NCBI GenBank assembly: GCA_002371985.1
Contig: DFHZ01000079.1
Location: forward strand, 1 to 14,267
Reading direction: 5' to 3'
DNA: 14,267 nucleotides
From: Ruminococcaceae bacterium UBA3710
GTDB taxonomy: Bacteria; Bacillota; Clostridia; Oscillospirales; Acutalibacteraceae
The translations under genes were made by a program, and so were the position numbers. Shown in pieces: positions 8,316 through 14,267 of the stretch. Every line of letters begins with the position of its first letter. Within the stretch, counting starts at the first letter, position 1. Under the pieces are notes generated by a model that saw only the letters and a list, made by a program, of their open reading frames with translations, was not told the origin of the DNA and searched no databases.

Positions 8316-9990
8316 AATCTTTGAAAACACTTATCTCACTTTTAATCAAATCGACATTGTTTTCTAACTTCAAATTATCACAATTAAACATTAATATATC
8401 AGAACAGTATTCCTCCGGTCTGTTTTCTGTATCACTGCAACAATTCTGAAAAACATTATCTGTGATTTTAAGCCCTGAAACCGCATCGGCAAATATTGCG
8501 GAATCTTTTAATTCTAAAAATTTGTTATTGCTGATTTCTATGTTTTCGTGAACACCTTGGTGCTCCAATTTTTCTGCACATATATTGATATGATTAACAC
8601 CTATTACAATTCCGCCTGCACGCAAACGGTTCATATTAACACCGCAACCGTCAAACACATTGTTTTTAATAATGGCTTTTCTTACGGGTCCCAACTCATT
8701 CCAACGGGAAACATCGCAACAAAGCATAAGCCCGGCAGAGGTAATGCGTGAAAATCTGCAATTTTGTATGCTTACATTTTCAGTCTGAAGTAAAAAGCCT
8801 CTCGCCCTGCTACCCGTTACAGAACAGTTATCAATAAAAACTTCCGCATTATATGCTGAATTGGCGAGTTTCAGTCCCTCGTGCAGAACACCGTCAAAGT
8901 TGCTTATTTTTGCAATATTATAACCGTTTTCTGTTTTAAACTCTTCGATTGTAAAACTTCCGACACGCTTTAATGTATTTTCATCATAAATATAAATAAT
9001 ATCCCCTTTTCGTGCCCAATCCTCAGGCAAAAGGGTTTTAGGTGGCTCGTTTAAAGATTGTTCAGGCACTCGCATACCAATTTTCAAAATATCCTCTTCA
9101 ACAGAAAATACAGTTCCTGCGCTATTGTGAATGTTAAGCGCATCATCGCCCATATTATAAAAATGACAGTTTTCAAGTGTCAACTTCCCTGTAAGGCCTT
9201 TAATATGTATTCCGTCCGAGCAGGAGGTATATGGTTGGCAAGAGTTTACTGCCTCACGAACATTAAAACGCCTGAATGTAAAATCACTGCTTCTCGGATA
9301 TACTCCGCAACAATGTCCCGCAGTGCTTTCAATAGTGATATCCTCTAATAAAATTCTATTACATGCGTTAAAAATAAAAGGTGGCATTGAATAAAGCCCA
9401 TGTCTTAAACAGATAAGTTCGCCCACAGAGATATTTTTGAGTGTATATGCCACCGTATGCCAAAGGCTTATCCTTAAATGCTTATCTCCTATCATTTCAT
9501 ATTTGTATGAATTATTATCGGAAAGTCCCATATGAAAATTACAGGAGTAGTTTTCGTTCATACTGTCTATTCCGAATATTTTTTCATTACCGTTAAAAAT
9601 AAATATATCGTCAACCTTTACATCAAAGGTATTGTTTTCTAAATCAATTGCTGTAACTCTTGCAGAAACATTAGTTGCCCTTTCGGTGTTGAAACTGAAA
9701 CCTGAAATACTGCAATCGTCACAATTATCAAATTTAAATCCGCCGCTGCATCCATAATTTACAGTAACATTTATAGCGGAAATGATTTTTGCACCATATC
9801 CTATAATATCAACATTTTTTAAACTTTCAACTTCTATTCTTTTCTTTATAAAATAATTACCCGGTGCGAATATAATTTTACTGTTTTCTTTGTTTTCTGA
9901 AATAAGGTCGATTATCTTTTCTGATAAATCCTCGTTTGTCTCGGGAATTATTCCCCTCTCTATTGCAGAAATAACATACTTTTTATTCAT
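8314..9990 (-). CDS. Right-handed beta-helix protein, candidate GH110-like alpha-galactosidase
   Basis: A 558-residue protein predicted to fold as a right-handed parallel beta-helix. It opens with the usual cap of such proteins (KIIFAPGNYFIKKRIEVESL), followed by repeated N/C/S-rich turns such as ISGFSFN, LENCHFYNMG, IQNCRFSRI, IKNNVFDGCG, ISNNKFLEL and ITDNVFQNC. The most conserved-looking region is SDGIHIKG ... MGDDALNIHN, giving D259, D282 and D283. From memory, GH110 alpha-1,3-galactosidases use three aspartates with the same 23- and 1-residue spacing, so an exo-acting alpha-galactosidase is my leading guess. An insert at about 290-375 looks like the small beta-barrel found in that family. 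No signal peptide is seen, so it is probably cytosolic. The ATG at 9990 follows AAGGGA at ten bases. It is the first gene after the two hairpins and heads the enzyme run. GH28-like or pectate-lyase-like activity remains possible. Confidence 0.8.
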   Translation of the reverse strand: MNKKYVISAIERGIIPETNEDLSEKIIDLISENKENSKIIFAPGNYFIKKRIEVESLKNVDIIGYGAKIISAINVTVNYGCSGGFKFDNCDDCSISGFSFNTERATNVSARVTAIDLENNTFDVKVDDIFIFNGNEKIFGIDSMNENYSCNFHMGLSDNNSYKYEMIGDKHLRISLWHTVAYTLKNISVGELICLRHGLYSMPPFIFNACNRILLEDITIESTAGHCCGVYPRSSDFTFRRFNVREAVNSCQPYTSCSDGIHIKGLTGKLTLENCHFYNMGDDALNIHNSAGTVFSVEEDILKIGMRVPEQSLNEPPKTLLPEDWARKGDIIYIYDENTLKRVGSFTIEEFKTENGYNIAKISNFDGVLHEGLKLANSAYNAEVFIDNCSVTGSRARGFLLQTENVSIQNCRFSRITSAGLMLCCDVSRWNELGPVRKAIIKNNVFDGCGVNMNRLRAGGIVIGVNHINICAEKLEHQGVHENIEISNNKFLELKDSAIFADAVSGLKITDNVFQNCCSDTENRPEEYCSDILMFNCDNLKLENNVDLIKSEISVFKD

Positions 9991-10018
9991 AGTTCATAAT
10001 TCCCTTAAAATATCATTT

Positions 10019-10053
10019 ACAAGCAAAACCGCTTTTTAAGCAGTTTTGCTTGT
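10019..10053 (-). terminator. Long hairpin between the dockerin gene and the enzyme run
   Basis: An 11-base perfect inverted repeat (10019-10029 with 10043-10053, ACAAGCAAAAC) encloses a further 4-base pairing (10031-10034 with 10038-10041) and a 3-base loop. The single discontinuity (10030/10042) is a U-G wobble in minus-strand RNA but a C-A mismatch in plus-strand RNA, so the full 16-pair stem forms only in the transcript of these genes. It contains an AAGCGGTTTTGCTT run that could act as a terminator, but no clean U-tract follows it. It begins about 30 bases before the next ATG. It could end transcription partly or mark an RNA processing site. Confidence 0.6.
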
Positions 10054-10076
10054 AGTAGTGTTATGTAATTAAAACT

Positions 10077-10112
10077 TGTGGCGGAGATAAGCAGATTTAT
10101 ATCTCCGCCACA
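10077..10112 (-). terminator. Hairpin just after the dockerin gene, likely terminator or RNA stabiliser
   Basis: A perfect 13-base-pair stem (GTGGCGGAGATA in 10078-10089 with its complement in 10100-10111, plus the flanking T-A pair) closes a 10-base loop. It is far more GC-rich than its surroundings and starts 10 bases after the TAA of the dockerin gene. The minus strand then reads AAGTTTTAATTA, a weak U-tract. This suits an inefficient terminator or a 3'-end stabiliser for the secreted-protein message. Confidence 0.7.
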
Positions 10113-10122
10113 TAATACTTAA

Positions 10123-13116
10123 TCAATCTTCAATATTAAGAAGACGATTTACGAGTAAAACAAGGTCAGAACCGTTAATAGCAGTGTCGTTGTCTAAATC
10201 GTATGTTTCATCATAATCAGTAGCAAGAATACCCTTCTTCTGAACAACAAGGTCAACTATATTTACTCTTCCATCACGGTTCATATCGCCGTATTTAAGA
10301 GTTTTAAAGGAAACTTCGTTACTATAATCTTTAGAAGCATGGTATCTTCCGTTTTCAGCCCATTTAGCAACAAATGTATAATTTGTATCAGCATTAAGGT
10401 TTGCTATTTCATTACCGTCAATTTCGGTTAAAGTGCCGTCATTTGCTTTAAGGTAATAGGTAGCAAATCTGTCATCAGCAAACTTTATTTTATTAAAATA
10501 ATTATTTTGCATAACAGGTAGACGCTCAAAATCGGCATTACCGCTTACAGTCTTATACATAGTAAGTTCATCGGCATAAATAATGTTGCTCCAATTTATT
10601 GTATCGTCAGAGTTCTTTACATTATTAATGTATATTGCAAGATAAATATATTCATCAAAGTCAATATCACAACCCGCTGTTGAGAAGGTAGCCTTTACCG
10701 TACGCCTGTCATTATTATTTGAAACATTTGGAACCCAAGCTATTTTTTCATCTATAAGAACAGCATTATCAATATTGTTGTAATATGTGTCATATTCATC
10801 CTTGCCGACATAATCTTCGGGCTTTTCCTTGAAGGCATAAGCAGATACATAAGAACCACCGAATGTAGTAGCGGCTTTAAGGATTGCAGTATATTCGGCA
10901 TTCGCTTCTACGGGGAAATCATTAAGAACCATAATCAAGTTATGACCGGATCTCTTATATGCGCCGTAAACCTCATCATTTTCATCTGCCTGAGGGTCTG
11001 TTTCGGCATTTTCCCAAACTCGCTCTTGTGAGCCTTCGTCCGAGAAGAAATACTCGTCCATCCATTCGTCAGCACTTGCCTTGAGTTCTACGCTTGTAAC
11101 ATATACATTACCTGTAGCAGTTGTAAAGTTAAGAGCAACTCTTAAAACATCGTCTGCAGGAATATCTTTTTCGGGAACAAATGTGAAACTATGAATTGTA
11201 TTCTCAGAAGGAAGTCTGCCGATTTGCTTTTCCATAAGTCTGGTAGCATATCCATCTGTAATACCAAAGTTAGCAGGGTTATCAACAGAAGGACCACTCT
11301 TGTTTGCGACATAAGGTGTAAATCCTACTGTATTAAGGGTATCGGTTGTACTTGCCATAATCCAGGTCTTATTTGACCAAATTGTATTACCGTTTGCAGC
11401 AACATCACCGTACATACCCAATTCTAATGTGTATTCTACACCTGCAATCAAATCCTTATCAAGTTTAAAGGCAAGGTTAGTTGTTGAGAAATAGTTTGAA
11501 TTGCCCTCGGTAAGAGCCAACTTAAGTACGCCATTTTCAACTGTACGAACTACGGGAGCAGCAGTATCATCATGCCAAGCCTTATATGACATATAGATTT
11601 CTGCATCGGAATCAATGGTATTTACACTGTCTTTGGTAATATCAGCATCCGAATAATCCAAATTGAAATTCCATTTCTGAACCCTGAATTTGCCGTCAGA
11701 ATCTTTGTTTTCAAGTTCAGAATTTGTAGCTTTTAAAGCGGCACTTGTAACATAAACATTACTTACAGTATCGCTTGTATTGCGGAAGTTGAGGGATACT
11801 CTTATATAATTATCTGTTGCAATATCAGTTTCAGGGATAAAGGTGAAGCCATATACTTTATTTTCATCCGTAAGATTTTTAATTTGACGGATAACAAGTT
11901 TTGTAGCACCGCCGTCTTTTATACCAAAATTAGCAGCATTATCAACAGAAGGTGTGCCGGTAGAACAAGCAATTTCGTTTGCGAACTTATTATTTGTGGT
12001 AATATAGTTTCCATCACTATATGAAATAAAGGTATTATATGACCATGTTTTGTCGGGGCTATACATTCCAAGTTCAAATGTATACCTTTGACCTGCAACA
12101 AGTTCTTTGTCAAGTTTGAATGCAATATTTGTTGTTGAGTAATATGCAACCGTTGCAGCATTTCCTCGTGTACTTTTACTCATAGCCAAATTAAGTACAC
12201 CGTCACTGATTGTTCTTACAACAGGACCGGAAGAATTATCATGATAATTCTGATAACCCATAAGAACTTCGCCATTTGTATCGACTGTAGATACGGTATC
12301 CTTTGTTAATGCGCTATCGGAAAAATTCTTATCAAAATTCCATGTCTTTAATATATAATCATTAGCAGAATCTTTCTCGAATGAATCATTTGAAAGTTCA
12401 CCGTAGGTAGAAAGACCAAGGCTTGTAACATATACTGTTTTTACCGTGTTAGCATCAGTATTTCTGAAGTTTAAAGCAACTCTTATATAATTACCTGATT
12501 TTATATCAGTTTCGGGAGTAAAAGCAAAGTCATAAACTTTATTACTGTCTGTAAGTGAGCCTATCTGTGTTATATTAAGTTCTGTTGCAACATCCGGTAT
12601 ACCAAAGTTTGCTTTGGTGTCAACACTCGGTGTTGAACTCTTATTCGCAATATAATTAGCAAAACCTGTATTTGTTAAAGATGCTGCATCACTATACATA
12701 ATATATGTCTTTGAAGACCAGATTTTATCAGGACTGTATATACCAAGTTTAAATGTATATTCCTGTTTTGCCTTTAAGGTTTCGTCTAATCTTAAAGCAA
12801 AATTCGTGGTGGAGAAATACTTACTGTCAGATGATGTTTTAAGTTCGATTTTCAGCACACCGTCTTTAATAGTACGGGCAGTAGGTGCGGCAGAACTGTC
12901 ATGCCAGTTTTTATTTGCTATTGCAATTTCGCCTTCATCTAAAAATTCCACATTATCTTTAGCAAGATATGATGCACTGTATTCAGAATCGAATTTCCAT
13001 TCTTTAACAGTGTACTCACCCTTTGCAACTACTGCAGATGTTGGCATTGCAACTAATGTAAACATTAAAGCAATAACCAAAAGAACACTTAAAATTTTTG
13101 CAAATACTTTTTTCAT
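10123..13116 (-). CDS. Secreted dockerin protein with three tandem beta-rich modules
   Basis: A 997-residue exported protein, probably a non-catalytic part of a cellulosome-like complex. Residues 1-28 are a signal peptide: MKK, a hydrophobic core (VLLVIALMFTLVAM) and a likely cleavage after TSA. Three homologous modules start near residues 36, 255 and 478. A fourth, different beta-rich module follows (about 685-860, ending in YADELTMYK as in CBM4/9-type folds), then an FN3-like segment (about 870-940) and a C-terminal type I dockerin (about 941-995). I see no glycosidase, lyase, esterase or protease motif. The frame is open to an ATG at 13131, but that ATG is inside the GGAGGT ribosome site serving the ATG at 13116, so 13116 is chosen. 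It begins 108 bases after a sugar permease gene and is followed by a hairpin, so it is probably expressed with the importer. Glycan binding is inferred from module shape and context; it could instead be a structural surface protein. Confidence 0.92.
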   Translation of the reverse strand: MKKVFAKILSVLLVIALMFTLVAMPTSAVVAKGEYTVKEWKFDSEYSASYLAKDNVEFLDEGEIAIANKNWHDSSAAPTARTIKDGVLKIELKTSSDSKYFSTTNFALRLDETLKAKQEYTFKLGIYSPDKIWSSKTYIMYSDAASLTNTGFANYIANKSSTPSVDTKANFGIPDVATELNITQIGSLTDSNKVYDFAFTPETDIKSGNYIRVALNFRNTDANTVKTVYVTSLGLSTYGELSNDSFEKDSANDYILKTWNFDKNFSDSALTKDTVSTVDTNGEVLMGYQNYHDNSSGPVVRTISDGVLNLAMSKSTRGNAATVAYYSTTNIAFKLDKELVAGQRYTFELGMYSPDKTWSYNTFISYSDGNYITTNNKFANEIACSTGTPSVDNAANFGIKDGGATKLVIRQIKNLTDENKVYGFTFIPETDIATDNYIRVSLNFRNTSDTVSNVYVTSAALKATNSELENKDSDGKFRVQKWNFNLDYSDADITKDSVNTIDSDAEIYMSYKAWHDDTAAPVVRTVENGVLKLALTEGNSNYFSTTNLAFKLDKDLIAGVEYTLELGMYGDVAANGNTIWSNKTWIMASTTDTLNTVGFTPYVANKSGPSVDNPANFGITDGYATRLMEKQIGRLPSENTIHSFTFVPEKDIPADDVLRVALNFTTATGNVYVTSVELKASADEWMDEYFFSDEGSQERVWENAETDPQADENDEVYGAYKRSGHNLIMVLNDFPVEANAEYTAILKAATTFGGSYVSAYAFKEKPEDYVGKDEYDTYYNNIDNAVLIDEKIAWVPNVSNNNDRRTVKATFSTAGCDIDFDEYIYLAIYINNVKNSDDTINWSNIIYADELTMYKTVSGNADFERLPVMQNNYFNKIKFADDRFATYYLKANDGTLTEIDGNEIANLNADTNYTFVAKWAENGRYHASKDYSNEVSFKTLKYGDMNRDGRVNIVDLVVQKKGILATDYDETYDLDNDTAINGSDLVLLVNRLLNIED
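10132..10296 (-). other. Type I dockerin domain coding segment
   Basis: Two calcium-binding loops of the dockerin type are visible near the C-terminus. Loop 1 has D944, N946, D948, R950, N952 and D955 (GDMNRDGRVNIVD). Loop 2 has D973, D975, D977, N981 and D984 (DLDNDTAINGSD). Each loop is followed by a helix (LVVQKKGIL and LVLLVNRLL). Such domains bind a cohesin on a scaffoldin; no cohesin is encoded in this window. Positions 10 and 11 of the loops, which often help set cohesin choice, differ: I-V in loop 1 and G-S in loop 2. Confidence 0.9.
11080..13011 (-). repeat. Three tandem ~220-residue modules within the dockerin protein
   Basis: Three diverged copies of one module occupy about 13011-12412, 12354-11734 and 11685-11080. 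Shared landmarks in order are an opening W-x-F (W40, W259, W482), (W/Y)HD....P..RT..(D/N)GVL, Y(F/Y)STTN.A..LD..L, YT(F/L).LG(I/M)Y, SVD..ANFGI, a TDIxxxxxIRVxLNF stretch and a closing VYVTS. The period is 219 then 223 residues. The alternation of hydrophobic strands suggests a jelly-roll sandwich similar to CBM4/9 families. I cannot assign a known family with certainty. The copies differ enough to be old duplications, not a recent expansion. Confidence 0.88.
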
Positions 13117-13123
13117 TTTATTG

Positions 13124-13129
13124 ACCTCC
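13124..13129 (-). promoter_or_regulatory. Ribosome binding site deciding the dockerin-protein start
   Basis: GGAGGT sits seven bases before the ATG at 13116. The longer in-frame ATG at 13131 overlaps this site and would put five extra residues before a typical MKK signal-peptide start. Confidence 0.8.
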
Positions 13130-13150
13130 ATAATAAAATTTTATTTTTAA

Positions 13151-13166
13151 TGTGAGCCGTCTCACA
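13151..13166 (-). promoter_or_regulatory. Small palindrome in the dockerin-gene leader
   Basis: TGTGAG and CTCACA flank a 4-base centre, giving a 6-pair inverted repeat about 35 bases before the start codon. As RNA it is a short hairpin; no U-tract follows, so it is a poor terminator. As DNA it has the size and dyad symmetry of a repressor operator. No convincing -35/-10 pair was found around it, so the role is unclear. Confidence 0.4.
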
Positions 13167-13186
13167 GAGCAACAGATTAAAAATTT

Positions 13187-13193
13187 CCCTCCT
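13187..13193 (-). promoter_or_regulatory. Orphan Shine-Dalgarno-like sequence in the leader
   Basis: AGGAGGG is a near-perfect ribosome site and matches the one serving the permease gene, but no ATG follows within reach. A short frame from the CTG at 13175 or the TTG at 13172 runs about 19 codons and its TGA overlaps the dockerin-gene ATG (ATGA). This may be a relic, a leader peptide with a rare start, or chance. Confidence 0.35.
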
Positions 13194-13224
13194 CTCGTAG
13201 TTTTTTCTATATAAAGCAAATAGA

Positions 13225-14193
13225 TTAACCAACTATACCAACTCGGTCAATACTTGCAATAAATTTACGCTGGAGTAAAAGGTACATAACAATTATCGGC
13301 AAAACATATAAAAGACATGCCGCCATACTATATGTAAGAGAGTCGCTTCCGTAACCGGACATATTGTAAATACTCGAAGCCAACTTTGAAAGTGATACCG
13401 ATAACGGCTGATTATCGTTGAGATAAAGGATGGAAAGATAATAATCGTTCCAATGCCATACTACGGAGAATATCGTAACTGTAAGGAATGCCACTCCCGA
13501 CGAGGGTACCACAACCCTCATAAAGGTTGTAAAAGCATTTGCACCGTCGATATACGCCGCTTCTTCAAGTTCCTTAGGTAAATTCTTAAAAAACTGATTA
13601 TAAATAAATATAAATAGTCCTGACCTTAGTCCTACACCAAACATTGACGGTAACCAGAAAACCATACCCGAGTTAAGCAAATTCGGTCTTATATCCCGAC
13701 CTATTAGTTTGCCAATGCCACCGAGTATTCCGAACAGATCAAAATATGCGTAATTCAGCGACATTGAAACTGCTGTCATCTGAGGTGGAACCAATATCAT
13801 AAGAATAACGATAGCGAAAAATACTTTTTTGCCCTTGAAATTATATCTTGCAAAACCGTATGCCGCTACTGAACATGTAAAGACCTCTATTAGTCCGCTG
13901 AGTACCTGAACAACTACTGTGTTAAAGAATGATTTGAAATAATCAAGGGCTTCTATAGCCACCTTAAAGTTATTTAAAGTAAAGGTTTTAGGCACCCACA
14001 CAACACTTGCATCTTTCGTTTCTTCAGGTATTCTGAATGCATAACTGCACATATAAATAAGTTGAATCAAAACAACATATCCTATTGCTATAAGAAATGC
14101 ATACCGCATAACGGAAACTAAAATATCCGTGCCGTGTCGCTTTATCTGATACTGCGTTTTGGGAGTAAACTCCGGTAATTTGATACTTTTCAT
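13225..14193 (-). CDS. Carbohydrate ABC transporter permease, MalG-type (CUT1)
   Basis: An inner-membrane subunit of a CUT1-family ABC importer, which takes up oligosaccharides using a lipid-anchored binding protein and a shared ATPase; 322 residues. Predicted membrane segments are at about 31-51, 92-115, 124-142, 185-203, 233-250 and 289-307, the usual six. The cytoplasmic EAA loop that docks on the ATPase is clear at about 210-230 (EEAAYIDGA ... VVVP). The cytosolic N-terminus is about 30 residues, slightly longer than in minimal MalG proteins. The ATG at 14193 follows AGGAGGG at six bases, and that site overlaps the stop of the preceding gene. The binding protein is not in the window. Next to galactan-type enzymes, the likely cargo is a galactose-containing oligosaccharide; that is inference. 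Confidence 0.95.
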   Translation of the reverse strand: MKSIKLPEFTPKTQYQIKRHGTDILVSVMRYAFLIAIGYVVLIQLIYMCSYAFRIPEETKDASVVWVPKTFTLNNFKVAIEALDYFKSFFNTVVVQVLSGLIEVFTCSVAAYGFARYNFKGKKVFFAIVILMILVPPQMTAVSMSLNYAYFDLFGILGGIGKLIGRDIRPNLLNSGMVFWLPSMFGVGLRSGLFIFIYNQFFKNLPKELEEAAYIDGANAFTTFMRVVVPSSGVAFLTVTIFSVVWHWNDYYLSILYLNDNQPLSVSLSKLASSIYNMSGYGSDSLTYSMAACLLYVLPIIVMYLLLQRKFIASIDRVGIVG

Positions 14194-14202
14194 TTTTCCC
14201 TC

Positions 14203-14267
14203 CTATTGCCAACGCTTTAAGCAGGTACGATGGAACAGAACAAACAGCAGTGCCGTTATACCGCCTA
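14203..14267 (-). CDS. C-terminal end of an upstream gene, probably a MalF-type permease
   Basis: The last 20 or so codons of a minus-strand frame end at TAG (14205-14203). They read as a hydrophobic stretch (GITALLFVLFHR) followed by a short basic tail (CLKRWQ), like the last membrane segment of a permease. The stop overlaps the AGGAGGG serving the MalG-type gene, as in paired permease genes. CUT1 permeases normally come in such pairs, which is the main reason for the call. Too little is visible for more. Confidence 0.5.
   Translation of the reverse strand, partial: GGITALLFVLFHRTCLKRWQ

Noticed and set aside
11919..12161. An 80-residue open frame on the same strand inside the dockerin gene
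   Set aside because: It is an out-of-frame shadow of repeat 2 with no ribosome site and a low-complexity translation, while the enclosing frame has clear domain structure.
11080..13011. Tandem repeats as a CRISPR array or transposon-derived repeat
   Set aside because: The period is about 660 bases, the copies are diverged and they lie within one reading frame, so they are protein modules.
12806..13150. A 114-residue plus-strand open frame over the signal peptide and leader
   Set aside because: It is antisense to a well-supported secreted protein, has no family resemblance, and its length is explained by the codon pattern of the real gene.
14024..14212. A 62-residue minus-strand open frame overlapping the permease start
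   Set aside because: It is another frame of the MalG-type gene; the permease frame has a proper AGGAGGG site and an EAA loop.
1..14267. Insertion sequences, integrase sites, tRNA or rRNA genes
   Set aside because: No transposase or integrase motif, target duplication, cloverleaf or rRNA-like stretch was recognised by eye on either strand.

Overview
The window looks like chromosomal DNA of a low-GC Gram-positive anaerobe, most likely a gut or rumen Clostridia of the Ruminococcaceae/Oscillospiraceae type. The reasons are AT-rich codon use, strong AGGAGG-type ribosome binding sites, short intergenic gaps, a sugar ABC importer next to many cytosolic glycosidases, and a secreted protein ending in a type I dockerin, the plug-in domain of cellulosome-like complexes. 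I cannot name the species. Every supported gene lies on the minus strand, so the locus reads from high to low coordinates.

In transcription order: (1) the last codons of an upstream gene, probably a MalF-type permease (14267-14203); (2) a complete MalG-type sugar permease (14193-13225); (3) a 108-base leader with an orphan Shine-Dalgarno sequence and a small palindrome; (4) a 997-residue secreted protein with three tandem ~220-residue beta-rich modules, a fourth unlike module, a small FN3-like segment and a dockerin, but no recognisable catalytic domain (13116-10123); (5) an intergenic region with two strong hairpins; (6) a tightly packed run of seven genes for proteins without signal peptides: a beta-helix protein with GH110-like acidic residues, a CE2-like SGNH esterase, a GH43 enzyme resembling exo-beta-1,3-galactanases, a GH3 beta-glycosidase, a GH2 beta-galactosidase-like enzyme, a calcineurin-like metallophosphoesterase and a NagD-type HAD phosphatase cut by the window edge.

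My reading is a 'bind outside, digest inside' glycan locus. The dockerin protein would hold or bind glycan at the surface. The ABC importer would bring in oligosaccharides. The cytosolic enzymes would remove acetyl groups, alpha-linked caps and beta-linked sugars one at a time. Three of the enzymes point to a galactose-rich substrate such as arabinogalactan side chains, or less likely a host glycan. The two terminal phosphatases suggest that a phosphorylated sugar or fragment is also handled. The substrate is inference. The enzyme families and most catalytic residues can be read directly.
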